Shown here piece after piece: positions 1-6,499 of a DNA stretch of 10,500 nt. Positions within the stretch are counted from its first letter, which is position 1, and each line of letters opens with the position of its first letter. The notes under the pieces were generated by a model. The model was not told the DNA's origin. It worked only from the letters and a program-made list of their open reading frames with translations, and searched no databases. The translations under genes and the position numbers were made by a program. This DNA comes from CAWVWF01 sp963933885 (GTDB lineage Bacteria; Bacteroidota; Bacteroidia; Flavobacteriales_C; GCA-002722245): the NCBI GenBank assembly GCA_963933885.1, contig CAWVWF010000122.1:1-10500 (forward strand), read 5' to 3'.

Positions 1-19
1 ATATGTAACCATAAGCAGT

Positions 20-1019
20 TTACGGTTTGTGATTTAAAGGGGTAACCCTATAATAGTAATTATTTACTTTCATTCGAACTATATACATTCCAGATGTAAC
101 AAAGACATTCTTTAATGTAGAATTGGCGGTTACTTTCTTCTCATAAACCAACTTACCTTCCAGACTAAAAACATTAATGTTGTGTAAACCTATGTAGTCT
201 CCTTCCAAAACTAAACCTCCATCACTTTCATATACATTGAGATTAATTTCACTTAGATCACGACTCCCAACGAAATCAGCATAATTAGGGACACAGTTTT
301 CACTTATTGAAAAACGAGATCTATAAGTTTAATTCCCAACACCATCAGCACCAAAACACAACAATGGAGATAGATGTATTCCGCTTACATTAATTGCTAA
401 ATGAAAAATTCCAGAAAAGAGACCTTCTGATAGTCCAAAATTCAATGGACCATCAATTCCTATTCCCTCAATTATATCCATTTATTGGATATAAATAACT
501 TCCCGATTTCTCCCTCCTATAAATTTCACAGCTACACTATCAACAGTTAAATTATCGATAAAGTCTGTTGAATAAGAATCCCCTTTAGAAACATTATAAT
601 ACATTAATAATTTCTCTTTCCCTAGGGAATAGAGATCATCATTCGTAATTATAATTACGCTATCATTAGACTCTCTTAGTACTGTTAATAATTGAGGAGC
701 AATTATATCATAAGCATTCTCATCAATTGGTTGACACTGCCCGTTACTTACACATATTTTATAATTATAGTAATCTTGTGAAGTCAGATAACTAGAAGGA
801 TATCGCTTACTATAAACACATGAAATCACCTTTTTATAATTCTCTCCATTTATTAAAGTATCACCATCGAAGTACACATGATGTAAATCATCAGAAGTAC
901 AAGTCATACACTGTCCTTAATAAAACTTCAATGTGGAACTTTCATCAAAACTAATTAATGGGTTTTGAGACCTTAACGAAAAACAACACAAGAAAGACTA
1001 AAAGAGAAGTGTTTTTCAT
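20..1019 (-). pseudogene. Decayed gene for a T9SS-exported secreted protein (type A sorting domain)
   Basis: One minus-strand frame runs from about 1000 down to the TAA at 20-22 and is interrupted by in-frame TAA codons at 917-919, 482-484 and 329-331. The likely original start is the ATG at 1017-1019, which encodes MKNTSLLVFL, the beginning of a signal peptide. That frame stops at 951-953. The rest of the signal peptide (…SLRSQ followed by NPLISFDESST) is in the main frame, so a frameshift lies at about 977-1000, near an A5 run at 979-983. The longest intact segment is codons 482-907. Coding sense continues across the stops (for example IIEGIGIDGPLNFGLSEG just after the stop at 482), which argues for one gene rather than several small ones. 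The last ~75 codons resemble a T9SS C-terminal domain (NINVFSLEGKLVYEKKV…GMYIVRMKV), although the usual YPNP motif reads YES. Total length is about 333 codons. The product's function is unknown; the family looks like short flavobacterial secreted proteins with an EGIG motif. Sequencing error could explain one lesion but hardly four. Confidence 0.85.
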
Positions 1020-1051
1020 TCTTTTAAAATACAAAACAATTCAACGAATAA

Positions 1052-1432
1052 TTACCAAGTTCCGGCTGGAGAGAATAAAAAATCAGTTTGAGAATCTACA
1101 TCATAAAGCATCTTGTATCCCTTTGTTTCCTTCTCACAAAATGGTGTAAGTAACTCTAAGATACCTTCAAATCCTTTCGCAGTCATCGCACAATAAAAGT
1201 TTTCTTTATCTCTTGTGATAACGCCCAAATCTTCATCTGCTATAGCTAAAGACAGCTTACAATTCCTTTCTTCAATATAATCAAGCGACCCCAAATCTAG
1301 TACTGGTGTGTTTGTTGACAAGAATGTTCTTAGAGTATCACGGAATTTAATGGCTTCAGCTTTATTAAAATCATAAAGTCTAACTACATTATCACCAAAA
1401 CCATTTAAATTATCAATAAAATCCAACTGCAT
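1052..1432 (-). CDS. Conserved-looking hypothetical protein, 126 aa
   Basis: I do not recognise this family. The product is a soluble-looking protein with no signal peptide or membrane segment. It has a mixed acidic and hydrophobic composition, begins MQLDFIDNLNGFGDNVVRLY and ends SPAGTW. Cysteines at 58, 81 and 99 form no recognisable metal motif. The ATG at 1430-1432 is the only reasonable start, because an in-frame TGA sits two codons upstream. The gene starts 22 bp after the porin stop and ends 32 bp before the ATG of the decayed T9SS gene, so it could be co-transcribed with the redox operon. A TATCTTTG box just upstream could also drive it separately. Codon structure and the compact spacing support a real gene; no function is offered. 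Confidence 0.75.
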   Translation of the reverse strand: MQLDFIDNLNGFGDNVVRLYDFNKAEAIKFRDTLRTFLSTNTPVLDLGSLDYIEERNCKLSLAIADEDLGVITRDKENFYCAMTAKGFEGILELLTPFCEKETKGYKMLYDVDSQTDFLFSPAGTW

Positions 1433-1436
1433 ACTT

Positions 1437-1444
1437 CAAAGATA
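1437..1444 (-). promoter_or_regulatory. Candidate Bacteroidota -7 box before the 126-aa hypothetical gene
   Basis: Read on the minus strand this is TATCTTTG, an exact match to the TAnnTTTG consensus. It ends only 4 nt before the ATG at 1432, so a transcript from it would be practically leaderless. I see no TTG at the usual -33 spacing. In AT-rich DNA such a match can occur by chance. Confidence 0.25.
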
Positions 1445-1454
1445 CATCGGAAAT

Positions 1455-2684
1455 TTAAAAATACGAAGCTACACCAAACTGAATTCCTCCTAATAATCCA
1501 GGAGGATTGTTTAACACATCAGTAGATTGTTGATAGATGTAGTTTGCTCTAATGATTGTACTTGTATTTGGGCGAAAACTTACACCACTAGTAAAACCAA
1601 TAATCTCATCTCCTTTCTTCAATTCTTCATTAAAAGAAAAGTTTCCTGAATTGAAATCTACAAAGTTGAATCGAGTAAACAATGTGATTTGAGAGTTTTC
1701 AAAAACAGCAATCTTCCCTTTATATATAGGATAAGTAAGATCAACAAAAACTCCAGTTTGTTCACTTCCTGTAATATCATTAAATCCATCTGGCAAATCA
1801 ATAGTTGCGTATACCGCTTCTCCTTTTAAGCTGAACTTGTAAAATGAAGTTGTAAAGTCAAAAGCATAAATTCCTAAATAACGTTTAGCCTCTACAACAT
1901 CTCCTTCTTTCTTGAAAGAATTATAAACTCCTCCATAATAACTCAATCCAAATTCACCTAACAAACTATTCTTTACAGCTAATCTTCCGTTAAAACTTGG
2001 TGTTCCATTATTGTCTTCTTCAAATGTTGATGGATTCTTACCACCTGGAATAAAAGTTCTTCCGTCTTCATTGTATACAATTCCATCTTGTAAACCATTC
2101 ACGATATATGCGTCATATGAAAACACATTATTTCCAGAATAAAATTTACCAAACACTCCAAAACCAACTTCTGAAAGTGTAGACGGAATGATCATTGAAG
2201 AAACTAATGGACGATCAATTACATCCCATTTTGGAGAATCATGATTTACATTAAACAACCCAATTTGAGGCAATAAAATACCAGCTCTAAAGTTTAAACC
2301 TTGATTAATTTCAAAATCTAATTGTGCAGTTTCAATTGCAATCTCTTCTGTTCCGTGTTCGAATTCGATTTCAGCCAAAAACTTAATTTTTCTACTAATA
2401 TTTGAATATAAGAATATATTAAACCTCCTTAACTCCATCCCGAACCCCTCACTAACACCGTCTTCAGCGAAATAATTAGTATTTCCTTCTACATATCCTC
2501 CTAATGCAATTTTAGCTTTAGAATTCCCGATGAATGGCCTATCATACATTGCATTTTGCTGAATAACAGTTGCGGAATCAAGGACTCTAACTCTTTGAAT
2601 TATTTTTTGTTTTGTAGAATCTTGAGCCTTTAGTGACAACAAAGAAAACAATGAAAATATTGATATTAATAAGATATTTCTCAC
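1455..2684 (-). CDS. Outer-membrane beta-barrel protein, phosphate-selective porin O/P-like
   Basis: The 409-aa product has a clear signal peptide (MRNILLISIFSLFSLLSLKAQ, cleavage near residue 20-21). A short linker is followed from about residue 55 by alternating amphipathic beta strands rich in aromatics and glycine turns (for example KFLAEIEFEHG, FRAGILLPQIGLFN, YGGVYNSF), and the protein ends in Phe (GVASYF), as outer-membrane barrels commonly do. The strand pattern and the FNVNHDSPKWDVIDRPLVSS region resemble Porin_O_P-type proteins; substrate specificity cannot be read. The start is GTG at 2682-2684, overlapping the Rieske gene's TGA as GTGA, which suggests translational coupling. It is the last gene of the cytochrome-Rieske-porin operon. 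In that context it could simply pass a solute, or it could house or serve the redox lipoproteins at the outer membrane; the latter is inference. Confidence 0.85.
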   Translation of the reverse strand: MRNILLISIFSLFSLLSLKAQDSTKQKIIQRVRVLDSATVIQQNAMYDRPFIGNSKAKIALGGYVEGNTNYFAEDGVSEGFGMELRRFNIFLYSNISRKIKFLAEIEFEHGTEEIAIETAQLDFEINQGLNFRAGILLPQIGLFNVNHDSPKWDVIDRPLVSSMIIPSTLSEVGFGVFGKFYSGNNVFSYDAYIVNGLQDGIVYNEDGRTFIPGGKNPSTFEEDNNGTPSFNGRLAVKNSLLGEFGLSYYGGVYNSFKKEGDVVEAKRYLGIYAFDFTTSFYKFSLKGEAVYATIDLPDGFNDITGSEQTGVFVDLTYPIYKGKIAVFENSQITLFTRFNFVDFNSGNFSFNEELKKGDEIIGFTSGVSFRPNTSTIIRANYIYQQSTDVLNNPPGLLGGIQFGVASYF

Positions 2685-3106
2685 AATGTAATTATTAAGT
2701 AATCTGTAATTAATTCTGTTTTATATTCTTTTAAATCTGTTGGCGCAGGTCCTTCAAGCACTTTTCCACTTTTGGAAAATTCACTACCATGACATGGACA
2801 AATTAGATTCGTATTTGTAGCTTTTAATTCACAAACTTTGTGCGTACACAACATCAAAAACGCTTCGTATTTCTCTTCAGAAATTTTCTTAATAAAAATA
2901 GGAGCTGGTAATCTATCGTTATAAGCAATCAGTTCTGTTTCTTCTAAAAACTTACCGAGTGGAATTTTAACTTCTTTATTTGCAACTTTAACTGGGATTT
3001 CTTTTACAATAGAACAACCTTGCAAAACACTTACAGTCGCAAGGCCACAGCATACTCCTAAAGCAGTAGTTCCAGTTGTTTTTATAAAATCTCTCCTTGA
3101 AGTCAT
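2681..3106 (-). CDS. Tat-exported Rieske 2Fe-2S lipoprotein
   Basis: The 141-aa product starts MTSRRDFIK, a twin-arginine signal, followed by a hydrophobic segment and a lipobox LQGC at 28-31. It is therefore probably folded with its cluster in the cytoplasm, exported by Tat and lipidated at C31. Rieske box 1 is CTHKVC at 87-92 and box 2 is CPCHGS at 103-108. Cluster ligands would be C87, H89, C103 and H106, with C92 and C105 placed for the disulphide typical of bc1/b6f-type high-potential Rieske proteins. Apart from the lipid anchor there is no membrane helix, and no cytochrome b gene is nearby, so this is probably not part of a bc1 complex. The ATG at 3104-3106 lies 2 bp after the di-haem cytochrome stop, and its own TGA overlaps the porin GTG. 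It most likely exchanges electrons with the adjacent cytochrome. The Rieske call is very safe; the partner is inferred. Confidence 0.93.
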   Translation of the reverse strand: MTSRRDFIKTTGTTALGVCCGLATVSVLQGCSIVKEIPVKVANKEVKIPLGKFLEETELIAYNDRLPAPIFIKKISEEKYEAFLMLCTHKVCELKATNTNLICPCHGSEFSKSGKVLEGPAPTDLKEYKTELITDYLIITL

Positions 3107-3108
3107 TC

Positions 3109-4323
3109 TTAAAGAGACTTTAAAAATTTGATCAATTGATCCTGCTCTGCTTTACTCAATGCTGAATAGTTTGATACAACACCAGTTGCTTCACCACCAT
3201 GGAAACCAATCGCTTGCCCTAAACTAGTAGCTCTTCCATCATGTAAGTAAAAACCAGTTCCACCCTGACTATCTTCTGCTAAACCTAATCCCCATAAAGG
3301 AGCCGTTCTCCATTCATTTCCATTAGCGCTTCCTTCTGGTAATCCATCATTTAGAGCAGGCCCCATATCATGAATTAATAAATCTGTAAAAGGGTGGAAT
3401 TCTTTATTAGCTAATGCTTGAATATCAGACTCACCAGTAGTAAGTGTTTGTATATGACACTTAACACAACCAACAGAATTAAATAACGCATCTCCCGCTA
3501 TAACATCTGCATCATCTTCATCTCTTCTTGTTGGAGCTTTTAACGTTTTCATATAAAAAGTTAATCGTTCAACTTGATCCGTCCCAATCTCAGGGTCAGG
3601 AACGTTATCTGTTGCATTATTAGCGATATCATATGCAATTGGATCAGTCATTTCAAATTCAGTTGTTAAACCTAAGTCTTGTATCAAAGCAAAGATTACT
3701 TGATCTCTAATTGTAACTTCTTTAGCTTTTTTACCAAATCTACCTATGAAATATCCACTACTATCAACATGAAAAGATTCTTGAATGAAATAAGGTGTTG
3801 GTAATACATAATTAACTCTTCCTGAAATCCCATCCATATTAGCATCTAAAGGATCAGCTAAATTCAATAGTACTGAATCATGAACAGATTGTAAAAAGCC
3901 TAAACCAATTACGATTGGTGCTACTCTATCTGAAAAATGTGTTGCATCACTCGGAAAGTTTTCAGGAGAAAATCCTGGAATTGCTCTTGTTTGAATTTGA
4001 GGTCCACCCTCATTCAACATAAAACTAAATATATTATTATCTAGCTTTCCATAACGTGTTACCATGTTAACTGGATGACCTTTACCATCACCAACATGAC
4101 AACCTTCACAAGAACTTTGAATATAAATTGGACCTAAACCTTCTTCGACTGTTCTCACATGAGCAAACAATTCGTCTCCTTCCAAAAACATACTCAATTG
4201 GTTTAGAGATAACCCTTCCGTAGGCTCAGCAATTGTATCTGATGCGTCAGGCGCACCAGGAACAAGTTTTGAACACGATAAAAAGACAAGAGAAATCGAT
4301 AATACTAGAAATATTTTTTTCAC
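3109..4323 (-). CDS. Di-haem c-type cytochrome lipoprotein, DUF1111 / di-haem oxidoreductase (putative peroxidase) family
   Basis: I place the start at the GTG at 4321-4323, giving 404 aa that begin MKKIFLVLSISLVFLSC, a textbook lipoprotein signal with lipidation at C17. The open frame extends to a TTG at 4395, but that adds 24 residues in front of a complete signal peptide and overlaps the candidate promoter. Two CxxCH haem c motifs are visible, CEGCH at 72-76 and CVKCH at 286-290. Also visible are the family's DANMDGISGRVNYV segment near 160-173 and the C-terminal GTGFYLHDGRA, APLWGLGL and HGGEA signatures. The family was once annotated as thiol oxidoreductase and is related to di-haem peroxidases; its physiological substrate is generally unproven. 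The protein would sit in the periplasm or on the outer membrane. It is the first gene of the operon with the Rieske and porin genes. Imelysin genes, which I recall as frequent neighbours of this family, are not in the window. Confidence 0.92.
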   Translation of the reverse strand: MKKIFLVLSISLVFLSCSKLVPGAPDASDTIAEPTEGLSLNQLSMFLEGDELFAHVRTVEEGLGPIYIQSSCEGCHVGDGKGHPVNMVTRYGKLDNNIFSFMLNEGGPQIQTRAIPGFSPENFPSDATHFSDRVAPIVIGLGFLQSVHDSVLLNLADPLDANMDGISGRVNYVLPTPYFIQESFHVDSSGYFIGRFGKKAKEVTIRDQVIFALIQDLGLTTEFEMTDPIAYDIANNATDNVPDPEIGTDQVERLTFYMKTLKAPTRRDEDDADVIAGDALFNSVGCVKCHIQTLTTGESDIQALANKEFHPFTDLLIHDMGPALNDGLPEGSANGNEWRTAPLWGLGLAEDSQGGTGFYLHDGRATSLGQAIGFHGGEATGVVSNYSALSKAEQDQLIKFLKSL

Positions 4324-4392
4324 TGGATGAAATTTTAATTTAGATAAATCTAAAAATAGTTTTCTGACATACCAAAACATTTGACTAAATAT

Positions 4393-4400
4393 CAAAAATA
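4393..4400 (-). promoter_or_regulatory. Candidate -7 box for the cytochrome-Rieske-porin operon
   Basis: On the minus strand this reads TATTTTTG, matching TAnnTTTG. It lies in the 100-bp gap between the helicase stop and the cytochrome GTG and would give a leader of roughly 60 nt. No convincing -33 TTG is found at the usual spacing. Its position supports the downstream GTG start rather than the TTG at 4395. Confidence 0.4.
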
Positions 4401-4423
4401 TTCATCAACAATTACTTTTTAAT

Positions 4424-5536
4424 CTATCTAACTTGGTTGGTTTGAAAACCTAATGTTTTCTCGAAAAAACGGAGTTGTTTTAGTTCTTTACTGTTAACGA
4501 TTGATAAAGATAATCCCGTTTTACCAGCACGAGCAGTTCTCCCACTTCTGTGCGTATAGTACTCATCTTTATCAGGCATTTGATAATGCACAACATAAGC
4601 TAGAGCTTCAATATCGATTCCTCTAGCTGCTAAATCGGTAGCAACTAATATTTGAAGATTCTTATTTTTAAAAGCGCGCATAACTTTATCACGTTCTTTC
4701 TGTTGTAAATCTCCATGAATTGCATCTGTTGAAACGTTTTTAGCGATAAGCTGCTTTGCTAACTTCTGAGTAACAGCTTTAGTTTTACAAAAGATAACCC
4801 CTCTATTTGAATGTTGAGATTTTAAGAACTCCATTAAGAATGATAATTTCTCTAAATCTTCACAAACTACGTACTTATGCTCAATATTCTCATTAACAAC
4901 ATTATTTGCGCTGATCTCAATTTTATGAGCGTCAGATCTTAAATAATTCTTAATGATATCTTTAATTCCAATTGGCATTGTAGCAGAAAAAAGCCATTTA
5001 CTTTCAGCTTTACTTACAAAACCTAAAATCTCTTCTAGTTCTGTTTTGAACCCCATACTTAACATCTCATCAGCTTCATCCAAAACAATCGTTTTCACCT
5101 CACGGATATCTATATCTTTTCTTCTTACTAAATCAATTAATCTACCTGGTGTCGCCACGACTATATGAGTAGGTCTTCTTAATGCGCTTATTTGTTTTTC
5201 GATTCTTTCTCCACCATAAACAGCTTCTGTAAAAATCTTATCTGTGTATTTCGTAAACTTAAAAAGCTGCTTAGCTACTTGCTGAGCCAACTCTCTTGTA
5301 GGACACAAAATCAAAGCTTGAATCTTTGGTAATTTAGGATTTACCTTATGTAAGATTGGCAAACCGTATGCTGCTGTTTTACCAGTACCGGTTTGAGCTT
5401 GTCCAATTAAATCAGTGGTGTTTTTTAATAATACAGGGATTACTTTTTCTTGAATTTCTGAAGGCGTAATAATCTTTAACTCTTCTAATCCTTTGATAAA
5501 ATCCTTTCTTACTCCTAAATCTGCAAAATTTCCCAC
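4424..5536 (-). CDS. DEAD-box ATP-dependent RNA helicase, short form
   Basis: The 370-aa product contains the complete two-RecA-domain core. In order these are the Q motif (ITPSEIQ, Gln29), Walker A AQTGTGKT (47-54), PTRELA (79-84), GG (108-109), TPGR (129-132), DEAD (153-156), SAT (184-186), motif IV VIFCKT (247-252), ATDLAARGID (299-308) and HRSGRTARAG (329-338). It should unwind RNA duplexes with ATP in the cytoplasm, for example in ribosome assembly or RNA turnover. The protein ends only about 30 residues after motif VI. My recollection is that many Bacteroidota homologues carry a further C-terminal RNA-binding extension, so this looks like a shortened form. The start is GTG at 5534-5536; no ATG exists in frame before the upstream TAA at 5579-5581. 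It is separated by 100 bp from the downstream cytochrome operon, which has its own candidate promoter. Confidence 0.96.
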   Translation of the reverse strand: MGNFADLGVRKDFIKGLEELKIITPSEIQEKVIPVLLKNTTDLIGQAQTGTGKTAAYGLPILHKVNPKLPKIQALILCPTRELAQQVAKQLFKFTKYTDKIFTEAVYGGERIEKQISALRRPTHIVVATPGRLIDLVRRKDIDIREVKTIVLDEADEMLSMGFKTELEEILGFVSKAESKWLFSATMPIGIKDIIKNYLRSDAHKIEISANNVVNENIEHKYVVCEDLEKLSFLMEFLKSQHSNRGVIFCKTKAVTQKLAKQLIAKNVSTDAIHGDLQQKERDKVMRAFKNKNLQILVATDLAARGIDIEALAYVVHYQMPDKDEYYTHRSGRTARAGKTGLSLSIVNSKELKQLRFFEKTLGFQTNQVR

Positions 5537-5558
5537 GATAAACCACTTTAATGAACTG

Positions 5559-5566
5559 CAAAAGTA
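5559..5566 (-). promoter_or_regulatory. Candidate -7 box for the DEAD-box helicase gene
   Basis: The minus-strand reading is TACTTTTG, an exact TAnnTTTG match, located 22 nt upstream of the GTG start in the divergent intergenic region. The -33 element is not evident. No equivalent box is seen on the plus strand for the divergent gene at 5642. Confidence 0.4.
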
Positions 5567-5641
5567 GACAATATGAAATTAAGATGAGCATTATTATGGA
5601 ATCCGAATTTAATGTGCATCAAGATTACCAAACAAACAATT

Positions 5642-6499
5642 ATGAAAACTCAAATAACTATCCCTGAACCATGTAATGAAGATTGGAATAAAATGACTCC
5701 AACTGAAAAAGGAGCCTTCTGTTCGTCATGCTCTAAAGAGGTTAAAGATTTTACAAATAGCAGTGATTTAGAAATACTCAAAACCATCGAATCTTCAGAG
5801 AGTCAAATATGTGGTCATATCACAAACACTCAACTTGACAGGCCTTTAGATACAACTCAATCAAATTTAAGAAGATGGATTATTCCGTTTGCAGCTTCCT
5901 TTACAGCTCTAACAGTTTCTTGTGATATGAATGCACAAAATGAATCATTTAAAGTTGGCAAAATGATGGTAAATACGCCTATTAAAAATGGAAATATTAA
6001 GGTTACTCAATTTAAACCTGTAGACACTATCATTGCTCCTATTTGTAAGACTACTAAAGGCGACATGAAGATTGAAACAATTAAAGAAACACAATTAATG
6101 GTTGATGGAATGATGATCATTCAGCCAATTCCTGAAATCAAAAAAGAAGATACTGTTATAAAAGAGGAAATTATTCAACAGAAAGAAGACACAATATATT
6201 TAGATTCAATTCCTTTTAAAGCACAGACAACTGAAGACTCTTCAAAGAATACATCTTCATTTCCTAAAGCAATCGTATTCCCGAATCCAGTATCAGACTG
6301 GACAACAATTCAGGTTAAAGAAGAAGGCTTGTATAACGTATCAATATCCAATAACAGCGGAAGTGTTATTCTAAAAAAGTCTTTCTTCGGGAAATCACTC
6401 AAAGTAAATATATCAAATCAACCAACTGGTATATATTTTATTACATTGATTAATGGTGCTGGATTAAAATCGAAATCTTTAAAACTGATAAAAAACTAA
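5642..6499 (+). CDS. Protein with N-terminal four-Cys domain, internal signal-like segment and T9SS C-terminal sorting domain
   Basis: The start chosen is the ATG at 5642 (285 aa, MKTQITIPEPC), because the N-terminal domain homologous to other Bacteroidota proteins begins there; an ATG at 5612 would add ten unconvincing residues. Residues 1-75 form a compact domain with cysteines at 11, 27, 30 and 57 and the pattern C…W..MTP.EKGAFCSSCSKEVKDFT, a possible zinc site. I know this domain from the N-termini of Bacteroidota proteins that continue into carboxypeptidase-like or TonB-type regions. R77-R78 then precede a hydrophobic stretch (79-94) and NAQ at 97-99, which together look like a signal peptide placed internally. 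A low-complexity charged linker rich in Lys, Glu and Thr follows (about 100-207). The last ~78 residues are a type A T9SS sorting domain (FPNP at 213-216, …PTGIYFITL…KSLKLIKN). The gene is divergent from the helicase and convergent with gldN, with overlapping stops. No TAnnTTTG box is seen upstream. Its function is unknown. Confidence 0.88.
   Translation: MKTQITIPEPCNEDWNKMTPTEKGAFCSSCSKEVKDFTNSSDLEILKTIESSESQICGHITNTQLDRPLDTTQSNLRRWIIPFAASFTALTVSCDMNAQNESFKVGKMMVNTPIKNGNIKVTQFKPVDTIIAPICKTTKGDMKIETIKETQLMVDGMMIIQPIPEIKKEDTVIKEEIIQQKEDTIYLDSIPFKAQTTEDSSKNTSSFPKAIVFPNPVSDWTTIQVKEEGLYNVSISNNSGSVILKKSFFGKSLKVNISNQPTGIYFITLINGAGLKSKSLKLIKN

Noticed and set aside
329..484. Stop-codon recoding or readthrough as an explanation for the interrupted T9SS gene
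   Set aside because: All three stops are TAA, not TGA, and the gene also carries a frameshift in its signal peptide, so decay is simpler.
958..1149. Plus-strand open frame of 63 codons
   Set aside because: It is antisense to the signal-peptide start of the decayed T9SS gene and to the end of the 126-aa gene. The translation is Lys/Arg-rich with no domain, and both minus-strand readings make better sense.
4388..4404. Hairpin AATAT-CAAAA-ATATT as a helicase terminator
   Set aside because: It has only five A:T pairs and no following T tract on the minus strand; it coincides with the candidate operon promoter.
4953..5168. Plus-strand open frame of 71 codons
   Set aside because: It lies wholly opposite the helicase DEAD/SAT region, and its Ser/Ile-rich translation is typical of an antisense shadow.
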